Source of the DNA: Terriglobia bacterium
GTDB taxonomy: Bacteria; Acidobacteriota; Terriglobia; Bryobacterales; Bryobacteraceae
Direction of reading: 5' to 3'
DNA length: 64,000 bases
Assembly: GCA_020073345.1 (NCBI GenBank)
Contig: JAIQFI010000002.1
Coordinates: 186,001 to 250,000, forward strand
Below the pieces are notes generated by a model. The model was given only the letters and a program-made list of their open reading frames with translations. It made no database searches and was not told the origin of the DNA. Each line of letters begins with the position of its first letter. The first letter of the stretch is position 1. Shown piece by piece: positions 26,100 to 34,657 of this stretch. A program made the translations under genes and the position numbers.

Positions 26100-28037
26100 A
26101 TGGCCAAATCCAAGAAAGAGTTAGGCAGGCGCCGGTTCCTGGGAACCGCAACCGCGGGCGCTGCAGGTCTCGTCGCCGGCGCTAACCTTGCACCTGCCCA
26201 ACAACCGCAAGCTGGCACTCCGCGCGTCACCGCGCCCAACGCCGTGGCTCGCGAGGCTGAAACAGGAACGCCGGCCAACGTCGAAGTTCTCACCAACGAA
26301 CGCCCCGGTTCGGACTTCATGGTCGACGTCCTCAAATCGCTGGGCATCGAGTACATCTGCTCCAATCCGGGCTCCAGCTTTCGCGCGCTGCACGAATCGG
26401 TGATCAACTACGGAGGCAACCGCAATCCCGAGTTCCTCACCTGCTGCCATGAGGAATCGGCCGTGGGAATGGCTCACGGCTACGCCAAGATCGAAGGCAA
26501 GCCGCTGGCCGTTTTCGCGCATGGCACGGTTGGCCTGCAGCACGCGGCCATGGCGATCTACAACGCCTACTGCGATCGCGTGCCGGTATATGTGATCTTT
26601 GGCAATATCGCTAACGCTACGAATCGACGGCCTGGCGTCGAATGGGCCCACAGCGTTCAGGACGGCGCGTCGCTGGTGCGCGATTTCACGAAATGGGACG
26701 ACGCCCCGGCGTCTCTCACGCACTTCGCTGAATCTGCCGTGCGCGCCTACAAGATCGCGATGACGCCGCCCATGTCGCCTATCGTGCTGGTGGCCGATGG
26801 CGATCTTCAAGAGGACCCGATCGCGGCCGATGCCCGTTTGAGCATCCCCAAGCTCACACTTGCCGCGCCGCCGCAAGGCGAATCGGGCGCCGTGGCTGAA
26901 GCAGCGCGACTGCTCTGGGCAGCTGAAAACCCGGTGATCATCGCCGACCGCGCCGCTCGCACGCCTGCCGGAATGGCGCTACTGGTGGAACTGGCGGAGG
27001 TGTTGCAAGCCCCCGTGATCGATCAAGCTGGGCGGATGAACTTTCCCACCCGCCACCCGCTGAATCAGACCGAGCGCAGCCGTGCGCTGGTCGGCTCCGC
27101 CGATGTGATCCTCGGGCTCGAGCTCACCGACTTCTGGGGGACAGTGCATTCCTATCGCGATCAACTCCAGAGGACCTCCCAGTCGATCACCAAGCCGGGC
27201 GCCAAGCTGATCAGCATCACCGCGGGCGATCTGTTCCTGCGCAGCAACTATCAGGACTTCGAGCGTTATCCCGAAGTCGATCTGGCGATCGCGGCCGACG
27301 CCGAAGCGACGCTGCCGTCTTTGATCGAAGCCGTGAAGCGCCTGATTACGCCCGATCGCAAACGTGCGCTCGATGATCGCGGTGCGAAACTTGCCGCCGC
27401 CGGACGCGACGCCCTGGAGCGCACGCGGACCGAGGCAACCTATGCCTGGGACGCGCGCCCCATCAGCACCGCTCGCCTGTCAGCCGAGCTATGGGCGCAG
27501 ATCAAGAACGACGACTGGTCGCTGGTGTCGGACGTTCCGTTCGTCAGCCGCTGGCCGCTGCGCCTATGGAACTTCGATAAGCATTACCAGTACATCGGTG
27601 GATCGGGCGGCGCGGGTGTCGGCTACGGCGCGCCGGCTGCCGTGGGCGCTGCTTTGGCGAATCGAAAGCGCGGTCGCTTGAGCGTCAGCATCCAGAATGA
27701 TGGCGACCTGATGTACGCCCCCGCCGTTCTGTGGACCGCGGCGCACCACAAGATCCCGTTGCTGAGCGTGATGCACAACAATCGCGCCTATCATCAGGAA
27801 GTCATGCATGTGCAGCGCATGGCGAACCGTCACAACCGGGGGATTGATCGCGCGGGCATCGGCACCACTCTGGAAGATCCCAATATCGACTATTCGAAAA
27901 TCGCGCAGGGATTGGGAGTACATGCCGAGGGGCCGATCACCGATCCCAAGGATCTGGGCCCGGCTCTAAAGCGGGCGGTTGAAATTGTCCGGCGCGGCGA
28001 GCCCGCGCTGGTAGACGTCGTTACACAGCCACGATAG
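26100..28037 (+). CDS. Tat-exported thiamine-diphosphate-dependent enzyme (acetolactate synthase / benzoylformate decarboxylase-like)
   Basis: 645 residues. The N-terminus carries a twin-arginine signal (GRRRFLGTATAGAAG, then alanines to about residue 37). It has the three-domain layout of the POX/ALS family: the PYR domain with the activating glutamate in HEESAVGMAHGYAKIEGKP, a central domain, and the PP domain with NDGDLMYAPAVLW followed by NN (usually GDG-N25-NN, so the first Gly is Asn). It should act on a 2-oxo acid, but the substrate is unknown. Export of a TPP enzyme as a folded holoprotein fits the Tat signal. A secreted alpha/beta-hydrolase-domain gene follows after 11 bases. Confidence 0.85.
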   Translation: MAKSKKELGRRRFLGTATAGAAGLVAGANLAPAQQPQAGTPRVTAPNAVAREAETGTPANVEVLTNERPGSDFMVDVLKSLGIEYICSNPGSSFRALHESVINYGGNRNPEFLTCCHEESAVGMAHGYAKIEGKPLAVFAHGTVGLQHAAMAIYNAYCDRVPVYVIFGNIANATNRRPGVEWAHSVQDGASLVRDFTKWDDAPASLTHFAESAVRAYKIAMTPPMSPIVLVADGDLQEDPIAADARLSIPKLTLAAPPQGESGAVAEAARLLWAAENPVIIADRAARTPAGMALLVELAEVLQAPVIDQAGRMNFPTRHPLNQTERSRALVGSADVILGLELTDFWGTVHSYRDQLQRTSQSITKPGAKLISITAGDLFLRSNYQDFERYPEVDLAIAADAEATLPSLIEAVKRLITPDRKRALDDRGAKLAAAGRDALERTRTEATYAWDARPISTARLSAELWAQIKNDDWSLVSDVPFVSRWPLRLWNFDKHYQYIGGSGGAGVGYGAPAAVGAALANRKRGRLSVSIQNDGDLMYAPAVLWTAAHHKIPLLSVMHNNRAYHQEVMHVQRMANRHNRGIDRAGIGTTLEDPNIDYSKIAQGLGVHAEGPITDPKDLGPALKRAVEIVRRGEPALVDVVTQPR

Positions 28038-28048
28038 GGGAGATCAAC

Positions 28049-29509
28049 ATGAAACAGACCGTTCTAATGACGATTCTGGCTGCCGCGTTCGCCGCAGGGC
28101 AGGGCACACCCGTTCCGAAATTCACCGGGCCCATTCCCGTCACCGCGGATTCTTATCCTTTCCTGGACGCCGCTCACAGCCTCGTTCCGTACGATCTCTC
28201 CAAGTACGGTTACGTGGAACAGGAGTTCATCGTCAGCGGCAACGCGAACGTGTACGACTGGGCCGCGGATGGTTCTCTCACAGTGAAAACCGAGAAAGCT
28301 CCCTACGCGGCTCGGATACTGGTCCGCCGGCCCGCCACTGCCTCGAAGTTCAGCGGAGCCGTGGTCGTCGAGCCCATGGGCGCGGTGCGCCGGTTCGATT
28401 GGGCGATCATGTACGGCTATCTGAACGAGCATATGATGGAGCGCGGCGACGCCTGGGTCGGGATCACCATGCCAGCCTCTGCCGACGGCCTCAAGAAGTT
28501 CAACCCCACCCGTTACGCTGCCGTGAATTTCGCGAATCCGAATCCCGGCGAATCTTGTCCGGGCGCCAAAGGCGGTCCATCGCCGATGGAAGAGGGTCTG
28601 CGCTTTGACTTGATCAGCCAGGTGGGCGCTTTGCTCAAGGCCGCTCCCGCGAGCAGCCCCTTCGCGGGATTCCGCGTGGAAGCTCTGTACATGACCAGCC
28701 AGTTCCCCGATGTCGTGACCTACCTCGACGCGATCCATTCGCATGCGCGCCTCGCCAACGGCAAGCCCGTATACGACGGCTATATGCTTCGGAACCCGGG
28801 TGCCCCCGGCCGTCTCAGCAATTGCGGCGCGGCTCCTGCAGCCAACGATCCTCGCAGGATCGTCGCGAAAGTGGACGCTGCCGTGATGGAGGTAGTGGCA
28901 CAGGGTGAAGTGCCGGACTCGCTGGCACAGCGCCGTCCTGACAGCGACGAACCGGGCAATCGCTTCCGCCGCTACGAGTTCGCTGGCACCGCCCACATCG
29001 ACCGTTGGGCGTATGACCGCGGTTTCCCAACCTTCGCGGATCAGGCCGCAACCGGCGGCAACCCTCAGGGAACTCCGGAATTTCCGCTCAACGCCAAGTG
29101 CGATCCCCCATTCACGTTCAGCACGGATACCAGGCTGAAATACGCGTATGATGCTGCTCTGCTGAATCTGGATCAGTGGGCCCGCAAAGGGAAACCCGCC
29201 CCGCGTGCCAATCCCATCGAAATCAAGGATGGCGCTGTGGTATTGGATGAGGCCGGCAACGGTGTCGGCGGCGTTCGGAGCCCGTGGGTGGACGTTCCCG
29301 TGGCGACGTATTTCCCTGGCACCACGCCCGCAGCCTGCCGCGAGTTCGGCCACACCGTCGAGTTCGACAAGGCTCGCATGGACTCGCTCTACGGCAACGA
29401 CAAGAACTACCAGACTAAATTCGCGAAATCCGTCGATGAGCTGGTAAAGGCCGGATGGTTCACCGAATCGGACGGGAGGAAGATGAAGGCGGAAGCCGCC
29501 CGCAGGTAG
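28049..29509 (+). CDS. Secreted alpha/beta-hydrolase-domain protein (PF20091 type)
   Basis: 486 residues with a signal peptide (MKQTVLMTILAAAFAAGQG). The blocks EQEFIVSGNANVYDW, ARILVRRPATASKFSGAVVV, WVGITMPASADGLKKFNP and YRRYEFAGTAHID-like text match the large exported family annotated alpha/beta hydrolase domain-containing protein. The substrate is unknown. GGGGAG precedes the ATG closely. It probably forms one unit with the TPP enzyme. Confidence 0.75.
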   Translation: MKQTVLMTILAAAFAAGQGTPVPKFTGPIPVTADSYPFLDAAHSLVPYDLSKYGYVEQEFIVSGNANVYDWAADGSLTVKTEKAPYAARILVRRPATASKFSGAVVVEPMGAVRRFDWAIMYGYLNEHMMERGDAWVGITMPASADGLKKFNPTRYAAVNFANPNPGESCPGAKGGPSPMEEGLRFDLISQVGALLKAAPASSPFAGFRVEALYMTSQFPDVVTYLDAIHSHARLANGKPVYDGYMLRNPGAPGRLSNCGAAPAANDPRRIVAKVDAAVMEVVAQGEVPDSLAQRRPDSDEPGNRFRRYEFAGTAHIDRWAYDRGFPTFADQAATGGNPQGTPEFPLNAKCDPPFTFSTDTRLKYAYDAALLNLDQWARKGKPAPRANPIEIKDGAVVLDEAGNGVGGVRSPWVDVPVATYFPGTTPAACREFGHTVEFDKARMDSLYGNDKNYQTKFAKSVDELVKAGWFTESDGRKMKAEAARR

Positions 29510-29511
29510 TG

Positions 29512-29532
29512 GCACAGGCCTTCAGCCTGTGC
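29512..29532. repeat. REP-like hairpin between convergent genes
   Basis: GCACAGGC, loop CTTCA, GCCTGTGC form an 8-bp perfect stem right after the hydrolase-domain gene. It belongs to the same style of short palindromes as the larger arrays at 58.5 and 61.7 kb and may also end transcription from both sides. Confidence 0.55.
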
Positions 29533-29535
29533 TCC

Positions 29536-30726
29536 CTAATGGTGCCCGGCCGCGCGGATGACCGTCGAGGTCTTCGGTACTTCGACCTTCGGCCGCCGCG
29601 GCATGCATAGCTCGGTCAATCGTTCGCGACGTTCCGCCTTGTCCCGCGCGCATTTCTGGTCGCGATCCTTGAACTCCGGCAGAACCTCTCTGCTGAACAG
29701 CTCGATCGACGAGCTCAGCATGTCGTGCGAGATGTTGGCGGCCTGCGACAAGCAGATTACCTGGTCGATCCCTGCATCCTCGAAGTCGCGTAGCCTCTGG
29801 CGGATCTGCTCCGGCGTCCCGACGCAGTCCAGCGGGCGTCCTTCCGGCAGGGCGAATTCTTTGGGATGATTCTTGAACTCGTCCCAGATATCGGTTTTCG
29901 CCGGCTCGTGCTCGCCGAAGAAGCTGTAGTGCCCCAGCGCGTAAATGAAGAAGCCGTAGCTCTCGGCCCCGATTTGCGCAAGCCTCTCTTCACTTTTGTC
30001 GCACAGGAACGGGCAGGCGATCGCGACATTCGGATTCACGGCGTATCCCAGTGGCTCGCACTCCTTTTCGAACGTCTCGTGGTAATCGGCGACCCACTGC
30101 CGCGCCTGGCCGGGATCGATGAAGGAGAATGTCAGGGCGCCCAAACCCAGCCGCGCGGCTTGCAGAATCGACGGCCGGTTCGAACACGCCAGCCACATCG
30201 GCGGATGCGGCTTCTGCAAGGGCTTGGGAACCACGTTGCGTGCCGGCATCTTCACATACTTTCCGTCGATCCCTGGGAAAGGTTCCTGCGTGAGCATTTC
30301 GACCACGGCCCGCGCGCCTTCCAGCATCATGTCTTTCTTGACGGCCTGCGGCACGTTGTATCCGCCCAGTTCGGCTTCCGAGGCCCCCGCGCCGATCCCG
30401 TACTCGACACGCCCGTCGCTGAGAAGATCGAGCGTCGCGATGCGCTCGGCTACCCGCGCCGGATGGTTGATGTACGGAGGCATCTGCACGATGCCATGCC
30501 CGATGCGAACGTTCTTGGTGCGCTGGCTGCACGCGGCCAGGAACACTTCGGGAGCTGACGAGTGCGCGTATTCCTCTAAGAAGTGATGCTCCGTCGCCCA
30601 GATGTAGTCGAATCCGCTGCGGTCGGAAAGCTCGACCTGATCGAGAGCGTTCTTGAGCAGCGTATGTTCAGAGTCCCTTCTCCACGGCCGGGGAAGCTGA
30701 TGTTCGTAGAACCCGCCAAATTTCAT
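29536..30726 (-). CDS. LLM-class flavin-dependent oxidoreductase (bacterial luciferase-like)
   Basis: 396 residues. It is an F420/FMN TIM barrel of the luciferase family: WATEHHFLEEYAHSSAPEVF, RIGHGIVQMPPYINHPARVAERIATLDLLSDGRVEYGIGAGASEAE and, near the C-terminus, CVGTPEQIRQRLRDFEDAGIDQ. The family oxidises organic substrates with FMNH2 and oxygen or uses F420. The substrate is open. It stands alone on the minus strand. Confidence 0.88.
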   Translation of the reverse strand: MKFGGFYEHQLPRPWRRDSEHTLLKNALDQVELSDRSGFDYIWATEHHFLEEYAHSSAPEVFLAACSQRTKNVRIGHGIVQMPPYINHPARVAERIATLDLLSDGRVEYGIGAGASEAELGGYNVPQAVKKDMMLEGARAVVEMLTQEPFPGIDGKYVKMPARNVVPKPLQKPHPPMWLACSNRPSILQAARLGLGALTFSFIDPGQARQWVADYHETFEKECEPLGYAVNPNVAIACPFLCDKSEERLAQIGAESYGFFIYALGHYSFFGEHEPAKTDIWDEFKNHPKEFALPEGRPLDCVGTPEQIRQRLRDFEDAGIDQVICLSQAANISHDMLSSSIELFSREVLPEFKDRDQKCARDKAERRERLTELCMPRRPKVEVPKTSTVIRAAGHH

Positions 30727-30748
30727 TTCTTCAAGTTTAACAGCCGCT

Positions 30749-31027
30749 TCAGAGTGAGCTTAGGAATCGCTTAACCTCGTCATGATTGCCCTGGAAAACA
30801 AAGATGGCCTCGTCTTTGTCCAGACGGAAGAGCGCCCGCAGAGACAATCCCGCCCGCACCTCCCAATAGCCCGCGGGATGCAGCTTTCGTAAGCCAAGGC
30901 CGGTGTGTTCTTGTGGATTCGAGAGAGCGTTCTCCAGGTCCAGGATTAGCTTCAGGATAGCTGCGCGATCTTGCGAAGAAGCAGCCCGGCATTGGCGCCT
31001 GAATCTATCCAGAAAGGAGAGTTTCAA
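30749..31027 (-). CDS. RelE/HigB-type toxin of a toxin-antitoxin pair
   Basis: 92 residues from TTG 31027, which overlaps the antitoxin stop (TTGA). The sequence GLGLRKLHPAGYWEVRAGLSLRALFRLDKDEAIFVF is the core of the RelE-like fold. Such toxins are ribosome-dependent or free mRNA endonucleases. The unusual TTG start with stop-start overlap suggests that toxin is made only by translational coupling, keeping it below antitoxin levels. Confidence 0.8.
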   Translation of the reverse strand: MKLSFLDRFRRQCRAASSQDRAAILKLILDLENALSNPQEHTGLGLRKLHPAGYWEVRAGLSLRALFRLDKDEAIFVFQGNHDEVKRFLSSL

Positions 31028-31296
31028 CGTTTTCCCGACATATCCTTCTTGAGGAAGCGCGCGGCGGCGGCGGCTGACCGAAAGGTCTTACGGGGTTCCG
31101 ATTCGGTGATCTCGAGTAAGCGTCTGGCTTGGCGATCCGTCATCGTCGTCGCTAGCTCAAGATCGGAAGCGTCGATTGGGCGTAACGCCGCCACGGGGCG
31201 AGAGTCCTTGATGATCACAACCTCCTCGCCTTTGCGCGCTTGCTCAATGAGCTCGCTGAGCTTCCGGCGAGTCTCCGATACCGATGCCGTAATCAT
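31024..31296 (-). CDS. Phd/YefM-type antitoxin
   Basis: 90 residues. The N-terminus MITASVSETRRKLSELIEQARKGEEVVIIKDSRPVAAL is the DNA-binding Phd/YefM fold, and the C-terminal tail (RFLKKDMSGKR) would wrap the toxin. It sits upstream of and overlaps the toxin gene. Repeats overlapping the start codon are a likely autoregulatory operator. Confidence 0.88.
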   Translation of the reverse strand: MITASVSETRRKLSELIEQARKGEEVVIIKDSRPVAALRPIDASDLELATTMTDRQARRLLEITESEPRKTFRSAAAAARFLKKDMSGKR

Positions 31297-31318
31297 AACG
31301 TTACTTTAACATAACATT
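31294..31318. promoter_or_regulatory. Probable operator of the Phd/RelE-type module
   Basis: CATAACGTT (31294-31302) and CATAACATT (31310-31318) are direct half-sites 16 bases apart. The first covers the antitoxin start codon. Binding of the antitoxin here would block transcription or translation initiation, as in other Phd/YefM systems. Confidence 0.45.
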
Positions 31319-31351
31319 AAGTGAGCCAACAATTTACTTGACGCACTAGAC

Positions 31352-31594
31352 CTAGGAAGCGGGCTTGCGCTCGATCAGTTCGAAAGAGTCTTCAGCGGCT
31401 TCATAGTGGATCAGTCGCAGTTTGATTTGGTTGGAATTGATCAAGACGCCAGTCTTCAGATAAGACCAGTGCTCCCGCGAATACTCTGGCGTGTATTCAT
31501 CATCGTCAATAGACGCGACCACAGTTCCGTAGCAGCCATCCCAAAGCTTTAACCGGTCCCTCACCATCAGCTTTGTTCCGTCAGGATAGTTCAC
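31352..31594 (-). CDS. Small conserved hypothetical protein, 80 residues
   Basis: The pattern YPDGTKLMVRDRLKLWDGCY, then VVASIDDDEYTPEY, then EHWSYLKTGVLI and ending FELIERKP matches a family of small soluble proteins seen in scattered bacteria, sometimes near toxin or immunity genes. I know no established function. It follows the toxin-antitoxin pair on the same strand but is read separately. Confidence 0.6.
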   Translation of the reverse strand: MNYPDGTKLMVRDRLKLWDGCYGTVVASIDDDEYTPEYSREHWSYLKTGVLINSNQIKLRLIHYEAAEDSFELIERKPAS

Positions 31595-31707
31595 TGAGGA
31601 TCGCCCTACAGTGCCAGTTTACGACGCCGATCCGACCACTCGCTCCGGCCCTTCGCTTTGGTAGTCAGCAGATCTGGATCGTGAGAGGCTCACGATAGTG
31701 AATTGGC

Positions 31708-33153
31708 TTAGTACTTCGGAACCTTCGGGTCGACCTTATCGCTCCACGCCAGGATGCCGCCCTTCATGTTCTTGACCTTCTTGAACCCGGACTGCTTCAG
31801 AAAATCGACGGCCTTGGCGCTGCGGACGCCGCTCTTGCAGTGCGCCACGATCTCGGTCGCCGTGTCGAGCTCATTCACGCGTTTCGGCAGATCGCCCAGC
31901 GGGATCAACTTGGACGTCGGGATGCTACAGATCAGATACTCGTGCGGCTCGCGCACATCCAGCAGCATGAAGGTGGATCCACGATCCATCATTTCCTTTA
32001 CTTCCACCGGATCGATCTCGCCGTCCTTGACACCCGGCGCGGGAGGTGGCTCGTGGTGCGGAATGCCGCAGAATTCCTGATAGTCGATCAGTTTCGTGAT
32101 GGTCGGGTGATCGCCGCACATCGGGCATTCTGGATTCCGGCGAAGCTTCAACTCACGGAAGCGCATCGCCAGCGCGTCATACAGCACCAGGCGCCCAACC
32201 AGCGGCTCACCCACGCCCAGGATCAGCTTTACTGCTTCGGTCGCTTGGATCAGCCCGATCGTTCCCGGCAAAATGCCCAGCACGCCGCCTTCGGCGCAGC
32301 TCGGGACGAGTCCCGGAGGCGGCGGCTCGGGATACAGGCACCGGTAGCAAGGCCCGCCCGGATATGCGAATACCGTCGCCTGACCCTCGAATCGAAAAAT
32401 CGAGCCATACACATTCGGTTTCTTCAGCAGCACGCAGGCGTCGTTTACCAGGTAGCGCGTCGGGAAATTATCCGTGCCGTCAATGATCAGGTCGTAGTTC
32501 TTGCAGATCTCCAGCGCGTTCTCGCTCGACAGCATCGTGTCATAGCGCTCGATCTTAACATTCGGATTGATGTCGGAAATCGTGTCGGCGGCCGAATCGA
32601 GCTTCTTGCGTCCCACGTCTTTGGTGCCGTGGATGATCTGGCGATGCAGATTGGTGAAGTCGACGACGTCGAAATCGACCAGGCCGATCCGGCCAATGCC
32701 CGCAGCCGCGAGATACATGCCCAGCGGCGCGCCCAGTCCCCCGGTCCCCACCAGCAGGACGCTCGCGTTCTTCAGCCGAAGCTGCCCCTCCATGCCGACC
32801 TCCGGCATGATCAGGTGGCGCGAATACCGCAGAATCTCGTCGTTGGAAAGCGACGCCAGCGGAGGCGGCGCGACTCCAGCAGATCCGCCTGCGATGCTCG
32901 GCACGATCGATAACGTGTCGCTTGCGGCTACCGGCGTCGCGTCCTTTTTCAGATAGCGGATGTCCTCGTCGTTCAGGTACACGTTGACGAAGCTGCGCAG
33001 CTTGCCCTCATCGTTGAAGAGCTGCTTGCGCAGATCGGGGAACTTGGTGGTCAGAGCGCCCAGCACCTCGCCCACGGTCGTTCCAGTGAGCTCCACGGAG
33101 TCGCGTTTCTCCGAGTATTGGCGCAGGGGCGTAGGAATCAGGACTTTGGCCAT
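31708..33153 (-). CDS. Fusion of a ThiS/MoaD-like sulfur carrier, an E1-like MoeB/ThiF activator and a rhodanese
   Basis: 481 residues in three domains. Residues 1-90 are a beta-grasp carrier ending in SIVPSIAGG, with the Gly-Gly at 89-90 internal and followed by SAGVAPPP. Residues about 100-345 are the adenylating enzyme (GTGGLG at 136-141, zinc cysteines CYRC 269/272 and CPMC 343/346, candidate catalytic C286 in PSCAEGG). Residues about 380-481 are a rhodanese with C439 (HCKSGVRS). The order E1-rhodanese is that of MoeZ. The carrier at the front would need cutting after Gly-Gly to act, and a JAMM peptidase is encoded immediately upstream with a 16-base overlap. With cysM next in line this points to CysO-dependent cysteine synthesis. 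Confidence 0.9.
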   Translation of the reverse strand: MAKVLIPTPLRQYSEKRDSVELTGTTVGEVLGALTTKFPDLRKQLFNDEGKLRSFVNVYLNDEDIRYLKKDATPVAASDTLSIVPSIAGGSAGVAPPPLASLSNDEILRYSRHLIMPEVGMEGQLRLKNASVLLVGTGGLGAPLGMYLAAAGIGRIGLVDFDVVDFTNLHRQIIHGTKDVGRKKLDSAADTISDINPNVKIERYDTMLSSENALEICKNYDLIIDGTDNFPTRYLVNDACVLLKKPNVYGSIFRFEGQATVFAYPGGPCYRCLYPEPPPPGLVPSCAEGGVLGILPGTIGLIQATEAVKLILGVGEPLVGRLVLYDALAMRFRELKLRRNPECPMCGDHPTITKLIDYQEFCGIPHHEPPPAPGVKDGEIDPVEVKEMMDRGSTFMLLDVREPHEYLICSIPTSKLIPLGDLPKRVNELDTATEIVAHCKSGVRSAKAVDFLKQSGFKKVKNMKGGILAWSDKVDPKVPKY

Positions 33154-33563
33154 ATCAAATCTTCTTTCTCCGCGGCGGTTTGGTCGGCGTTCGGCAGGAA
33201 GCTGGCCGCATGGTCGAACTTACCGCTCTTCACTGATAGTACGACGAATGAATACCACGGGCAGGAGTTCTCCAGATCGGTTTTGGAGAAGTACGCATCG
33301 CAGTCCGGATGCGAATGGAAAATTCCGATCAGATCCAGTCCCGCTGCCCGAGCACGCTTATCCGCTTCCATCAAATCTTCGGGACGCAGCTCATAGCGAG
33401 CACCCTGCGCGCCAGCATAGGCGTTCTCCATCGGCTCGGCGCCGGTCACGTGCTTTTGGTCGCCGTCGATCTTACCGATCATGGCCCCACAGCACTCATT
33501 CGGAAATTTGGCTTCCGCGTGGGCCACCATCACGGCCCAGGCTTTCGAATCGACCTTAATCAT
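33138..33563 (-). CDS. JAMM/MPN+ metallopeptidase (Mec-like)
   Basis: 141 residues. The zinc site is complete: E23 (PNECCG), H83 and H85 (HSHP), S93 and D96 (YFSKTD). In Mycobacterium the homologue Mec releases cysteine from the CysO-cysteine adduct. Here it could do that and also cut the carrier domain from the downstream fusion protein. It overlaps cysM by 8 bases and the fusion gene by 16, so the three are surely cotranscribed. Confidence 0.9.
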   Translation of the reverse strand: MIKVDSKAWAVMVAHAEAKFPNECCGAMIGKIDGDQKHVTGAEPMENAYAGAQGARYELRPEDLMEADKRARAAGLDLIGIFHSHPDCDAYFSKTDLENSCPWYSFVVLSVKSGKFDHAASFLPNADQTAAEKEDLIWPKS

Positions 33564-34506
33564 TCCAAAATGGTTCGCTCAAGTACTTGGTCGCGCCGTC
33601 AGCAACGATCGTGACGATCACCCCGCCGCGGCCTTCTTTAGCCAGCCTTTTAGCGACCTCGCGCGCGGCATGCAGATTTGCGCCCGAGCTCATGCCCGCC
33701 AGCAGTCCCTCGTTGCGGCCCAGCCACCGCGTCATGGTGTAAGCGTCCTCGGTTTCGATCCACAGGTTGTCGTCGGCCAGCGTCTCGTCGTAAATGCCGG
33801 GCACGATGTTCGTCGGCATGTGCTTCAGCCCTTCCAAACCATGGAATCCCGAGGAAGGCTGCGCCGAAATGCACTGCACGTGCGGCAGGTCTCGCTTGAA
33901 CCGGCGGGTGTTTCCCATGAACGTACCGCTGGTGCCCATGCAGGCCACAAAATGCGTGATCGCGCCCTTGGTCTGCTCCATGATTTCGATCGCCGTGCCC
34001 TCGAAATGCGCTTTCCAGTTGGCCGGATTATTGTACTGGTCCGGATAAAAATAGGCGTCCGGATCGGCTTCGTAGATCTTCTTGCAAAGCCGGATCGCTC
34101 CGTCCGAGCCTTCGCCCGGGTCCGAGAAGACCATCTCGGCCCCGTAGTTCGTCATGATCTGCTTGCGCTCATGCGAAGCGTTCTCGGGCAGGCACAGCTT
34201 CACCCGATAGCCCTTGATCGCCGAGATCATGGCGTAGGCGATGCCGGTATTACCGCTGGTTGCGTCGAGCAAAATCCGGTCTTTGGTGAGGCGGCCGGTA
34301 CGCTCACCGTCCAGAATCATGTTCAGCCCGGCGCGATCCTTGACCGACCCGCCCGGGTTGAAAAACTCGGCTTTAGCGTAGATTTCAACGCCCGGAAACT
34401 CCGCGTCCAGCTTCGCCAGCCGTAGTAGCGGCGTATTGCCGATTTGTTCGAGCAGGGACGAGGCAGGCCGTATGGCCGTGCTGGGCTTGGGGAAGGCAAG
34501 TGGCAT
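33556..34506 (-). CDS. cysM: PLP-dependent cysteine synthase, CysM type
   Basis: 316 residues of the OASS family: PLP lysine in NPGGSVKDRAG, the SGNTG phosphate/substrate loop, and MGTSGTFMGNTRR. Adjacent JAMM and carrier-E1 genes favour the CysM branch that uses O-phosphoserine or O-acetylserine with a protein thiocarboxylate as sulfur donor. A strong promoter lies just upstream. First gene of the operon. Confidence 0.92.
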   Translation of the reverse strand: MPLAFPKPSTAIRPASSLLEQIGNTPLLRLAKLDAEFPGVEIYAKAEFFNPGGSVKDRAGLNMILDGERTGRLTKDRILLDATSGNTGIAYAMISAIKGYRVKLCLPENASHERKQIMTNYGAEMVFSDPGEGSDGAIRLCKKIYEADPDAYFYPDQYNNPANWKAHFEGTAIEIMEQTKGAITHFVACMGTSGTFMGNTRRFKRDLPHVQCISAQPSSGFHGLEGLKHMPTNIVPGIYDETLADDNLWIETEDAYTMTRWLGRNEGLLAGMSSGANLHAAREVAKRLAKEGRGGVIVTIVADGATKYLSEPFWND

Positions 34507-34524
34507 GAAATGAACTACTCCGAT

Positions 34525-34553
34525 TGTATATTAATCTCCCTAATCCCTGTCAA
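34525..34553 (-). promoter_or_regulatory. Sigma-70 promoter of the cysM operon
   Basis: On the minus strand a perfect TTGACA (34553-34548) and TATACA (34530-34525) are 17 bases apart. The -10 ends 18 bases before the cysM ATG, giving a short leader of about 12 bases that contains GGAG. Confidence 0.65.
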
Positions 34554-34657
34554 CATTGGGGGAGATGCGACATCCCCGGCTTGTTAGATGCACGACCCGT
34601 CTTCAAGTCGCAGGATTAATTGCCGCAAACGCAGTCTGTTAGACTGATCGAATCGTC

